A stretch of DNA of 64,000 bases. Origin: Acidimicrobiales bacterium. GTDB lineage: Bacteria > Actinomycetota > Acidimicrobiia > Acidimicrobiales > RAAP-2. The stretch covers positions 1 through 64,000 of the forward strand of contig JASHUY010000017.1 of the NCBI GenBank assembly GCA_030039755.1. The letters run 5' to 3'. This document shows, in pieces, positions 36,210-45,241 of the stretch. A program made the position numbers and the translations under genes. Below the pieces are notes generated by a model. The model worked only from the letters and a program-made list of their open reading frames with translations. It did not search any database and had not been told where the DNA came from. Numbering within the stretch: position 1 is the stretch's first letter; each line of letters begins with the position of its first letter.

Positions 36210-37658
36210 ATGTCAGCCGACGCAACTCCATCTGCGCACGGCGGGACGCACGGGCTCCGTGCCGACGCCCACCGCCTCTGGGAAGGAGCCGTCCTCCCCA
36301 CCCTCTACCGGTACGCCACGATCCCGTGCCTCTCTCCGAACTTCGACGAGCACTGGGAGGCGGACGGCCACCTCGCAGAAGCCGCGTCGCTGCTCCAGAC
36401 CTGGTCGAAGGACCGGGCCGTCGACGGGCTGACGGCGGATGTGCTTGGCGGCGCCGGACGGACGCCGCTCCTCCTCGTCGACGCGCCCGCAACCAAGGGC
36501 GCGGCCGGGAACGTCCTCGTGTACGGCCATCTCGACAAGCAGCCCCCCCTGGGGGAGTGGCGCGAGGGCCTCGGTCCGTTCTCGCCCGTGCGGGAGGGGG
36601 ACCGCCTCTACGGCAGGGGTACCGCCGACGACGGCTACGCGCTGTTCGCCGCGCTGAGCGCGATCGAACTGCTGGACGGCGCGGGGATCCCCCGGCCGCG
36701 TGTCGTCGTCCTCGTCGAGGCGAGCGAGGAAAGCGGGAGCCCCGACCTTCCCGCGCACCTCTCGGAGATGGGTGGCCGTCTCGGGATCCCCGACCTCGTG
36801 GTGTGCCTCGACTCTGGCTGCCTCACGTACGACCGCCTGTGGCTCACCTCTTCCCTGCGGGGCAACCTCGTCGCGACCGTCTCCGTCCAGGTGCTCACCG
36901 AGGGGGTGCACAGCGGAAGCGCGGGCGGCATCGTCCCGACATCGTTCCGGTTGCTCCGGCTCCTCCTCGACCGCCTCGAGGACCCGCGCACGGGCGAGGT
37001 CCGCCTCGCCGCGCTCCACGCCGCGCCCACGGCGTCGGCGGCGTCACCGGGCTGGGAAGGCGCCGAGGTCTTCCCCGTGGTGCCGGGCCTCGAGCTCGAC
37101 GGCGCGTCGGACCGAGACCGTCTCGTCCGGCGAGCCTGGACACCCGTGTTGGCCGTCACGGGCATGGACGGGATCCCGGCCCTGCGCGACGGCGGGAACG
37201 TCCTGCGCCCCTTCACCACCGCCAAGATCTCGCTGCGGCTCCCTCCCTCGGTGGACGCCACCAAAGCGAAGGAAGCGGTCGAGTCCGCGCTCCTCGCCGA
37301 CCCTCCCTCCGGGGCGCGCGTCCGCGTCCACTTCGAGACGCCGGCCACAGGATGGGCATCGCCACCACTCGCCGACTGGGTCGACGCAGCGTTCACGCGT
37401 GCCTCCGAGGAGCTGTTCGGCACCGCTCCCGGAACCCTCGGAGAAGGCGGGACGATCCCGTTCCTGGCCATGCTCGGGGAGCGCTACCCGGGGGTGCCGC
37501 TGGTCGCGACCGGGGTCCTCGGCCCCGGGAGCAACGCGCACGGACCGAACGAGTTCCTCGACATCCCGACGGCCGAGGCGGTCACGATCGCGACCGCCCG
37601 CCTCGTCGAGGCCGCGGCGGCGGACGAGGCCGCGAGAGCCCCCGGCGACGCGCACTAG
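36210..37658 (+). CDS. M20 family metallopeptidase
   Basis: VLVYGHLDKQPPLGEW; LYGRGTADDGYALFAAL; VEASEESGSPDLP; GPNEFLDIPTAE. Confidence 0.92.
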   Translation: MSADATPSAHGGTHGLRADAHRLWEGAVLPTLYRYATIPCLSPNFDEHWEADGHLAEAASLLQTWSKDRAVDGLTADVLGGAGRTPLLLVDAPATKGAAGNVLVYGHLDKQPPLGEWREGLGPFSPVREGDRLYGRGTADDGYALFAALSAIELLDGAGIPRPRVVVLVEASEESGSPDLPAHLSEMGGRLGIPDLVVCLDSGCLTYDRLWLTSSLRGNLVATVSVQVLTEGVHSGSAGGIVPTSFRLLRLLLDRLEDPRTGEVRLAALHAAPTASAASPGWEGAEVFPVVPGLELDGASDRDRLVRRAWTPVLAVTGMDGIPALRDGGNVLRPFTTAKISLRLPPSVDATKAKEAVESALLADPPSGARVRVHFETPATGWASPPLADWVDAAFTRASEELFGTAPGTLGEGGTIPFLAMLGERYPGVPLVATGVLGPGSNAHGPNEFLDIPTAEAVTIATARLVEAAAADEAARAPGDAH

Positions 37659-37661
37659 GAC

Positions 37662-38564
37662 ATGGTGGGGCCCTCGGTCGACCCACCGGTGAACGCGGTG
37701 CGCGAGGCGGTCGCCTTGGCGCTCGCAGAGGACTTGCTGCCCCTCGGAGACCTGTCGGCGTCCCTCCTCGACGCGTCGTGCGGTGCGGAGACCGCGGTGG
37801 TCGCCCGTGCGGCAGGCGTCGTCGCGGGGCGTCTCTGCGCACTCGAGGCCTTCCACCAGGTCGACCCGACGGTCGACGTCGACTGGCGGGCCACGGACGG
37901 CACCGACGTCTTCCCCGGGACGGTCGTCGCCCAGGTGCGCGGCCCGCTGCGGTCGATCCTCACCGCTGAGCGGACCGCGCTGAACTTCCTCTGCCACCTT
38001 TCGGGGGTGGCGACCGCGACCCGTCGCGTCGTCGAGGCGGTCGCGGCGGCCAACCCCTCCACGCGGGTGGTGGACACCCGCAAGACGGTGCCCGGGTTGC
38101 GCGCACTGCAGAAGGCGGCCGTGCGCGCGGGCGGCGGCCGGAACCACCGCGGTTCGCTTTCCGACGGCGTCCTGCTGAAGGACAACCATCTCGGTGGCAT
38201 CCCGATCGCCGAGGCCGTCGCCAGAGCGCGCGCGCTGTTCCCGATGCGGACGGTAGAGGTCGAGTGCGACCGCCCCGACCAGGCGATGGAGGCGGCCGCC
38301 GCGGGAGCGCACATCGTCATGCTCGACAACATGACGCCCGACGGCGTCGCGGACACCGTCCGCGCGTTGCGCGCATCGGGCTACTCGGTGCTCGTCGAGG
38401 TCTCGGGCGGTCTCAGCGAGTCGACCGCTCCAGCCTTCGCTGCAGCCGGCGCCGACCTGCTCTCGGTCGGGGCGCTCACGCACTCCGCCCGGGCACTCGA
38501 CCTCGGCCTCGACCTCGGCACGGGCCCCGAGCTCGGCGCCGGCTTCGAACTCGGCGCGCGATGA
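37662..38564 (+). CDS. nadC: Nicotinate-nucleotide pyrophosphorylase (carboxylating)
   Basis: ALAEDLLPLGDLSASLL; TAERTALNFLCHLSGVAT; DTRKTVPGLRALQKAAVRAGGGRNHRGSLSDGVLLKDNHL. Confidence 0.95.
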   Translation: MVGPSVDPPVNAVREAVALALAEDLLPLGDLSASLLDASCGAETAVVARAAGVVAGRLCALEAFHQVDPTVDVDWRATDGTDVFPGTVVAQVRGPLRSILTAERTALNFLCHLSGVATATRRVVEAVAAANPSTRVVDTRKTVPGLRALQKAAVRAGGGRNHRGSLSDGVLLKDNHLGGIPIAEAVARARALFPMRTVEVECDRPDQAMEAAAAGAHIVMLDNMTPDGVADTVRALRASGYSVLVEVSGGLSESTAPAFAAAGADLLSVGALTHSARALDLGLDLGTGPELGAGFELGAR

Positions 38565-40888
38565 CAGAGTGCTCGGCCCCTGCACACGAGGGCGAGCCGA
38601 GGGCCGTAGTCCGGGGGCAACCCGACATCACGGAGCTGGTCGGGATCGAGCGGGCGGCCGCCCAGGTCGTAGAGCCCGTCACGCGCATGTGGCGTGACCT
38701 GACCGCCACCGTCGACCGAACGCTCAGCGCCCGCTCGCTCGACGCCGCGCTGCGCGACGCGCTCTCGGCGATCGGACGCATCTTGTCGGTGAACAGCGTC
38801 GCGATCCTGCTCGCGAACGAGGCTGGCGACGAGTTGATCGTGCGCGCCGCGGTCGGGCTCGGCGAGGAGGTTTCGATCGCTCCCGGGATACGTGCGGGAG
38901 ACGGGGTGGCGGGACACGTCCTCGAGACCCGCGAGCCGCTCGTCGTGGGTGACCTTTCGAAGATCCGCGTCGTCGACCCCGCCCTGCGCGACAGCGGCCT
39001 GCGTTCCGTCGCGGCGGTCCCGATGCTCAGCGAGGGGCATCCGCTGGGCGTGATGTGGGCCGGCAGCTACGAAGGAGACCGCTTCACCCTCGAGGACGCG
39101 GAGCTGCTGCAGGTCGCGGCTGACCGCCTTGCGGCCGCGCTCGACCGGGTCCGCGTCTTCGAACGGGAGCGGGCGGCCCGTCGCGAAGCGGAACGGCTCG
39201 CGGAGCGCATCGCGCGGATCCAGCGCGCGACCGCCGAGCTGGCCGCGACGTACGCACCGGCCGACGTCGCAGACGCCATCGTACGCGTCCTGGGATCCGA
39301 TCCCCCTGTCTGGCGGGCGGTGTGGCTGCTCCAGGACGACCGGCTCGAGATCCTGTCGCAGTCCGGCGATCCGCCGGCGGGCTGGGAGACCACGGTGGGT
39401 CTCGAGAGCGACGCCCCGCTCGCTGCAGCGTTGCGCAGCGGGGTCGCGACGTTCGGCGTGACCAGCGACGGTGGGACGGGGGAGCACAGTTGGGCGGCGC
39501 TGCCGATCGTCACCCGGGAGGGCCCGGTTGCTGCGCTCGTGGTCGTCGCAGGGCGCACCGACTGGTTCACCGCCGACGAGCGACTGCTGCTGGCGCTGAT
39601 CGTCGGGCAGGCCGGGCAGGCGTTCGAGCGGGCGCACCTGGTCGCCGCCGAACGCCAGGCCGCGGACCGCGCATCGTTCTTCGCGCGCGCCGCGCAGGTG
39701 CTCGCGGAGGCCGACGATCTCGGAGAGACCCTCGACCGGCTCGGGGATCTCGCGGTGACGGCGATCGGCGAGATCTGCCTCATCGACGTCGTCGCGGAGG
39801 ACGGACGCATCGTGCGGATGGTGGCCAAGCACCGCGACCCCGCCCTCCAACCGCTCGCGGAGCGGCTGCGCACGGATTTTCCTCCCGACCCACAGGGGAA
39901 GCATCCTGCGTTACGCACGATCAGCTCCGGCGAGCCGACCTGGGCCAGGACCATGTCGGACGAGTTCCTCCGCGCGACGACCGTGAGCGAGGAGCACTTC
40001 CGGCTCGTGCGCGAGCTCGGCTTCCGCTCCTACCTCACTGTCCCGCTCGTCGCGTCGGGTCGCGTGGTCGGGTCGGTGACGAGCGTCTCGACCAGCCGGT
40101 CCTTCCGACGCGACGACCTGTCCTTCACCGAAGAGCTCGCGCAGCACGTGGCCGCAGTGGTCGACAACGCTCGCCGCTACGAGACGGCGTTCCGCACGTC
40201 GCACATCCTCCAGTCGAGCCTCCTGCCCGCGCAGTTGCCGGAAGTCCGCGGCGTCACCGTCGAGACCCGCTACCTCACCGCCAACCGCGGCCTCGAAGTC
40301 GGCGGGGACTTCTACGACGTGCTCGCGCTCCCGGCTCACGGCGTGCTCTTCGTCGTCGGCGACGTGGCGGGGCACGACCGAGTTGCGGCTGCGTTGATGG
40401 GACACCTCCGGAGCGCCGTACGGGCGCTCGCGGGTCAGGCCCCGGAACCGTCCGCACTGATCGCTGCGCTGCGGTCCGCGTGGCGGCTGCTCGGCTTCGA
40501 GCGGATCGCGACCGCCCTCGTGGGCCTGCTCGACCCGTCGACCGGTGAGCTCGCCGTCGCGTCGGCCGGCCACTACCCTCCCCTCCTCGTCACGGCGACC
40601 GGGTCGGCGTTTCTCCCGATCGTCCCGGGCCCGCCGCTCGGCATGGAGGCACCGCCTGTCGCGGAGTGGCGCGGAAGGCTCGAAGTGGGCCAGGTCCTTC
40701 TCGGCTTTACGGACGGTGCCGTCGACGAACGCACCGCGGGCAGCGAATCGAGCATGGCGAACCTCGCCCGGGTCGCGACCGGCGGCACCGTCACGCCGGT
40801 CGACGTCTGCGACCGCGTGGTTGACGCTCTCGCTCCGGAGCGTGGCGACGACGTCGCGTTGATCGCGGTGGCGATCGAGCCGGGCTGA
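38561..40888 (+). CDS. GAF-domain SpoIIE-like PP2C phosphatase
   Basis: Multiple GAF-like modules; LQSSLLPAQLPEVRGVTVETRYL..GLEVGGDFYDV..GDVAGHDRVAAALMGHLR; GDDVALIAVAI; ATGA overlap with nadC. Confidence 0.92.
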   Translation: MTECSAPAHEGEPRAVVRGQPDITELVGIERAAAQVVEPVTRMWRDLTATVDRTLSARSLDAALRDALSAIGRILSVNSVAILLANEAGDELIVRAAVGLGEEVSIAPGIRAGDGVAGHVLETREPLVVGDLSKIRVVDPALRDSGLRSVAAVPMLSEGHPLGVMWAGSYEGDRFTLEDAELLQVAADRLAAALDRVRVFERERAARREAERLAERIARIQRATAELAATYAPADVADAIVRVLGSDPPVWRAVWLLQDDRLEILSQSGDPPAGWETTVGLESDAPLAAALRSGVATFGVTSDGGTGEHSWAALPIVTREGPVAALVVVAGRTDWFTADERLLLALIVGQAGQAFERAHLVAAERQAADRASFFARAAQVLAEADDLGETLDRLGDLAVTAIGEICLIDVVAEDGRIVRMVAKHRDPALQPLAERLRTDFPPDPQGKHPALRTISSGEPTWARTMSDEFLRATTVSEEHFRLVRELGFRSYLTVPLVASGRVVGSVTSVSTSRSFRRDDLSFTEELAQHVAAVVDNARRYETAFRTSHILQSSLLPAQLPEVRGVTVETRYLTANRGLEVGGDFYDVLALPAHGVLFVVGDVAGHDRVAAALMGHLRSAVRALAGQAPEPSALIAALRSAWRLLGFERIATALVGLLDPSTGELAVASAGHYPPLLVTATGSAFLPIVPGPPLGMEAPPVAEWRGRLEVGQVLLGFTDGAVDERTAGSESSMANLARVATGGTVTPVDVCDRVVDALAPERGDDVALIAVAIEPG

Positions 40889-40920
40889 GCACGACCGCAC
40901 CCGGTCGGCCCGCGGTCCAC

Positions 40921-40962
40921 CCTCCGCCGCCCGGTGGGCTGCCTCCGCCGCCCGGTGGGCTG
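40921..40962. repeat. Two perfect tandem copies of a 21-bp unit, followed by shorter degenerate copies
   Basis: cctccgccgcccggtgggctg x2 then ctaccggcgtgggctgctaccggcg. Confidence 0.85.
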
Positions 40963-40992
40963 CTACCGGCGTGGGCTGCTACCGGCGCGCGG

Positions 40993-41676
40993 TCAGGAAC
41001 CGCCGGCGACCCCGCCACCGATGAGGAGGGCGTGCACTGTCTGCTCGACCTCGGCGGTCACGAGCACGAGCACCTCGTCACCGGACTGGAGCACCGTGTC
41101 CCCGCGTGGCACGACGAGACGGTCCCGTCGCACCACGGCCACGACCGTGGCGTCCCGAGGGAACGCCAGCTCGACGATGGACTTCCCCTCGGCCGGCGAA
41201 TCGTCGGCCAGGGTCACCTCGACCAGGTGCGCGCTCCCCCCCTCGAACTCCAACAGGCGGACGAGAGCCCCCACCGAGACGGCCTCCTCGACGAGAGCGG
41301 TGAGGAGCTGCGGCGTCGAGACCGACACGTCGACGCCCCAGCTCTCGTTGAACAGCCACTGGTTCTTCGAGTTGTTCACCCGCGCGACGACTCTGGGCAC
41401 CGCGAACTCCTGCTTCGAGAGGAGCGAGGTGACGAGGTTGTCCTCGTCGTCCCCGGTCGCGGCGACGACCACGTCGACCGAGGCGAGCCCGGCCGCGTCG
41501 AGAGAGCTCACTTCGCACGCGTCGGCGGCGATCCAGTGGACGTCCGGCAACTCGAGACGGCGGCGTAGCACGAGGTCCGGATCCAGCTCGAGCACGAGGA
41601 CGTCGTGGCCGTCCTTGGCGAGATCCCGGGCGATGGCCGTGCCGACGCTGCCTGCTCCGGCGATCGCCACCCTCAC
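40993..41676 (-). CDS. TrkA-family potassium channel/transporter regulatory protein
   Basis: MRVAIAGAGSVGTAIARDLAKDGHDVLVLELD; ATGDDEDNLVTSLLSKQ; C-terminal TrkA_C-like region. Confidence 0.93.
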   Translation of the reverse strand: MRVAIAGAGSVGTAIARDLAKDGHDVLVLELDPDLVLRRRLELPDVHWIAADACEVSSLDAAGLASVDVVVAATGDDEDNLVTSLLSKQEFAVPRVVARVNNSKNQWLFNESWGVDVSVSTPQLLTALVEEAVSVGALVRLLEFEGGSAHLVEVTLADDSPAEGKSIVELAFPRDATVVAVVRRDRLVVPRGDTVLQSGDEVLVLVTAEVEQTVHALLIGGGVAGGS

Positions 41677-41686
41677 GCTCTCGTCC

Positions 41687-42367
41687 TCATCGCTTCCCGC
41701 CCGTGCCGCCGAACGCAGGTGCCACCCCGAGACGTTGATCCAGCTCGTCCAGGGCGTCTGCCGTCACCGCGAGGTGCAGCACGTCCCCCTCCTGACCGAT
41801 CAGGTCTTGCGCGTCGAGACGCGGGGTCCCTGCCCGCGTGACGGCGACCACCGAGACGCGCCCGGGCACGGCGAGCTCGCCGAGCCGGTGCCCGGCCCAG
41901 ACGTCGGGCACGGGACGTTCGACGAGCAGGAGCTTGCCGCTCGGGTCGGACCACTCGCGGCTCACCATGGAAGGCAGGAGCCGCCTGCGGACCTGGTCGA
42001 TCGTCCACGTGACCGTCGCAACGGTCGGGATGCCGAGCCGCTGGTAGATCTCCGCCCGCCTGGGGTCGTAGATACGTGCGACGACGCGGTCGATGGCGTA
42101 GGTCTCGCGCGCGATCCGGACCGTCAGGATGTTCGTGTTGTCGCCGCTCGTCACCGCCGCGAGCGCGTCGGCGCGTGTGGCTCCGGCACGTTCGAGGTCG
42201 TCGCGATCGAACCCCGAGCCCTCGACCTGCTGCCCGTTCCAGTCGTCGGGCAAGCGGCGGAACGCCTGCGGGTTGCGATCGAGAATCGCCACACTGTGGC
42301 CCTCGCGGGTGAGCGACATCCCGAGACCCGAGCCGACCCGGCCGCAGCCCACCACTACGACGTGCAT
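41687..42367 (-). CDS. TrkA-family potassium channel/transporter regulatory protein
   Basis: MHVVVVGCGRVGSGLGMSLTREGHSVAILDRNPQAF; VTSGDNTNILTVRIARE. Confidence 0.93.
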   Translation of the reverse strand: MHVVVVGCGRVGSGLGMSLTREGHSVAILDRNPQAFRRLPDDWNGQQVEGSGFDRDDLERAGATRADALAAVTSGDNTNILTVRIARETYAIDRVVARIYDPRRAEIYQRLGIPTVATVTWTIDQVRRRLLPSMVSREWSDPSGKLLLVERPVPDVWAGHRLGELAVPGRVSVVAVTRAGTPRLDAQDLIGQEGDVLHLAVTADALDELDQRLGVAPAFGGTGGKR

Positions 42368-42576
42368 TTTCAATGTGCTACACGGCTCGTCGCCGCATGT
42401 AAAGTACGGCGCGCCCCGCGTCAGCTCCGCCAGGAAGGCTCCATCTCGCCACCTCGGAGCACCGGACCGGGCCCGACGAGCCTTCCTTGCCCGTTCTACG
42501 CTTTGTCGATGAACCAGCAGGGCGCCACCCGGGACGAGCGCGACGGCCCGAGGTCGGGCCACGGCCCGGCCGGCGC

Positions 42577-45183
42577 ATGACGCCCTCGCTACCGGACCCC
42601 CCCGTGGACATCGAGCGGGAGGCGGCCCACGTCGACCAGTCCGGTCTGCCGATCTCGCCGCCTTCGGTGGCGAAGCCGCTCCCCGCATCCGTCGATGCGG
42701 CTGCCGCGTTCCCCGAGTCCTCGCGCTACAAGTTGAAGAACGCCCTCCTCGGCAGACCTCTGGTCTCCGAACAGCTGCGCCACGAGCGGCTGAACCGCGC
42801 GATCGCGCTCGGGGTGCTGGCCCCCGACTGCATCTCGTCCTCGGCATATGGAACCGAAGAGATGCTCACCCAGCTCGTCCCCTATGTCGGGCTCGCGGCC
42901 TTCACGCTCGTCGTGCCGATCACCCTCGCGATCCTGGGCGTCCTCTTCTTCGTCACGCTCTCGTACCTCGAGGTCATCCAGCTCTACACCAAAGCCGGCG
43001 GGTCCTACGTCGTCGCAAGGGACAACTTCGGGCCCAAGGTCGCCCAGGTCGCCGCCGTTGCGCTGCTCATCGACTACACGGTGACCGTCGCGGTGCAGAC
43101 CTCGGCGGGCACCGCGGCGCTCACGAGCGCAGTGCCTTCTCTCGTTCCCTGGACGGTCCCGATCACGGTGGCCGTCGTCCTCGTCCTCCTCTACGGGAAC
43201 CTGCGTGGCATCCGGGAGGCCGGGAAGTACTTCGCCTTCCCGACGTACTTCTTCATCTTCAGCCTGGGCGCAATCATCCTGGCCGGTTACGTGAAGGCGG
43301 CTCTCGGCGACCTCCACGCCGAGAAGCTCCCGCCCCAGCACCTGATCTACGGGGGGCACTTCGGGACGCCCGGGAGCGGACTGTTGATGGGGCTCGCCTT
43401 CATCACGCTTCTCCGCTCGTTCGCCAACGGCGGCTCGTCGCTGACGGGGCTCGAGGCGATCTCGAACGGAGTGAGTGCCTTTCGAAAGCCCGAGTCCTAC
43501 AACGCGCGCGTGACTCTCGTCGCGATGAGCTCGGTCCTCGCGTTCTTGGTGTTCGGGGTGACGATGCTCGCCCGCTGGACCCACGCCGTTCCCTACGCCG
43601 CGGGCTCGCCGACCGTGCTCTCCCAGGTGGTCCAGGCCGTCGCAGGCCACGGTGCCCTCTTCTACGTGGTGCAGATCGCGACCTTGCTGATCCTCTACAC
43701 CGGCGGCAACACGAGCTTCAACGGCTTTCCGTTCCTGGCGAGCTTCGTCGCCGCCGACTCGTTCCTCCCACGCCAGCTCACCCGGCGGGGTCATCGGCTC
43801 GCGTTCTCGAACGGCATCATCGTGCTCACCATCGTCGCCCTCGTGCTCATCATCACCTTCCGCGCCAGCGTCGACTCGCTCGTCGCCCTCTACGCGATCG
43901 GCGTCTTCACCGGCTTCTGCATGGCGGGGTCGGGCATGGTGAAGCACCACCTCACGCACAAGGGGCGACACTGGAGACGCAAGGTGGCCGTGAACGGCTT
44001 CGCGGCCGTGCTGACGGCGGCGGTCGTCCTCATCTTCGCGGTCGCCAAGTTCCTCGAAGGGGCCTGGGTCGTGGTGCTCGTAGGTCCGCTGCTCTATTGG
44101 GGGTTGATCCACATGAACCGTCAGTACGTCGAGGAAGAGCGGCAGCTGCAAGCCGGTGCGGCGGCCAAAGGGGCCGAGGCGCCGGCACTGCGGCGCCACG
44201 TGGTCATCGCTCTCGTGGACCGGCTCGACATGGCTGCCGCCCGCGCGATCCAGTACGCCCGCGCCCTCTCGCCCGACGAGCTGCGCGCCGTCCACTTCGA
44301 CATCGACAATCGCGCGACGCGTGCGCTGGTGGAGGACTGGAGCCGCCTGGGCCTGTCCCGTCTCCCGCTCGACATCGTCGAGGTACCCGATCGCCGCCTC
44401 ACCCGCGCCGCTCTCGAGCTGGTCGCCGAGGTCGTCGCCGACGGCGAGACCCAGTGCACGCTCCTGTTGCCACGCCGGGGCTACAACAACGCGTGGCAGC
44501 GGCTGCTCCACGACCGGACCGCCGACAAGATCGCGACGGTCGTGAGCCAAGTCCCCCACGTGGCTGCGACGATCGTGCCGTTCAACCTCGCGGCCAGGTC
44601 CAAGGGCCCGGCGCTGCCCCCGCCCGCGCGGGCCGACGGGACGGCTGCCGCGCCGGTCTCCGAGACGGGCGCAGCGAGGGCGGCGGGACACGACAAGACG
44701 CCGCGACACGAGGCGCAGGGGGTGCGCGACCTCGAGGACCGGGCGCGCTCGGCCAAGGGTGCAGGGAGGTGGAAGGCGTCGGCCACCCAGGAGCGCGGCG
44801 CGTCGGAGGGCCAGGCGGGAGACATGGACGCCGACCTGGCCCTCGCCAGACGTGCCGTCGACGCGCGCCCGATCGGAGAAGTCGAGTGGCGCCAGCGGGT
44901 CCAGGTCGCCGGCCGGATCAAGTCGGTGCGGGTGCAGCCGAGGGGGGGCGCGTCGAACCTCGAGTGCACCCTCGCCGACCGGACCGGGTCGATCCTCCTC
45001 GTCTTCCAGGGGCGTCCCCGGATCCCGGGCATCGAGCCGGGGGCACGCCTCGTGGCCGAAGGGATGGTCGGCGCTTGGGGGCGAATGCTCGCGATACTGA
45101 ACCCCGACTACGAGCTCGTCGGCGAGCGGGACGCCGAGGACCCGCTTGCAGCCGGGGCACCTGACGACGCGCGCGACCGCTAG
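42577..45183 (+). CDS. APC-family (KUP/amino acid-like) permease with long cytosolic tail and C-terminal OB-fold-like domain
   Basis: ALGVLAPDCISSSAYGTEEMLTQLV; about 12 TM helices; C-terminal EVEWRQRVQVAGRIKSVRVQPRGGASNLECTLADRTGSILLVFQGRPRIPGIEPGARLVAEGMVG. Confidence 0.87.
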   Translation: MTPSLPDPPVDIEREAAHVDQSGLPISPPSVAKPLPASVDAAAAFPESSRYKLKNALLGRPLVSEQLRHERLNRAIALGVLAPDCISSSAYGTEEMLTQLVPYVGLAAFTLVVPITLAILGVLFFVTLSYLEVIQLYTKAGGSYVVARDNFGPKVAQVAAVALLIDYTVTVAVQTSAGTAALTSAVPSLVPWTVPITVAVVLVLLYGNLRGIREAGKYFAFPTYFFIFSLGAIILAGYVKAALGDLHAEKLPPQHLIYGGHFGTPGSGLLMGLAFITLLRSFANGGSSLTGLEAISNGVSAFRKPESYNARVTLVAMSSVLAFLVFGVTMLARWTHAVPYAAGSPTVLSQVVQAVAGHGALFYVVQIATLLILYTGGNTSFNGFPFLASFVAADSFLPRQLTRRGHRLAFSNGIIVLTIVALVLIITFRASVDSLVALYAIGVFTGFCMAGSGMVKHHLTHKGRHWRRKVAVNGFAAVLTAAVVLIFAVAKFLEGAWVVVLVGPLLYWGLIHMNRQYVEEERQLQAGAAAKGAEAPALRRHVVIALVDRLDMAAARAIQYARALSPDELRAVHFDIDNRATRALVEDWSRLGLSRLPLDIVEVPDRRLTRAALELVAEVVADGETQCTLLLPRRGYNNAWQRLLHDRTADKIATVVSQVPHVAATIVPFNLAARSKGPALPPPARADGTAAAPVSETGAARAAGHDKTPRHEAQGVRDLEDRARSAKGAGRWKASATQERGASEGQAGDMDADLALARRAVDARPIGEVEWRQRVQVAGRIKSVRVQPRGGASNLECTLADRTGSILLVFQGRPRIPGIEPGARLVAEGMVGAWGRMLAILNPDYELVGERDAEDPLAAGAPDDARDR

Positions 45184-45208
45184 CCCGGGCTCGCGGGAGA
45201 GCTCGGGC
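45183..45208. terminator. Hairpin between convergent genes
   Basis: GCCCGGGCTC-GCGGGA-GAGCTCGGGC, 10-bp arms with one mismatch. Confidence 0.5.
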
Positions 45209-45241
45209 GGGCGCTCCCCCGGCGGGCGCCGTCGCCTCCGT

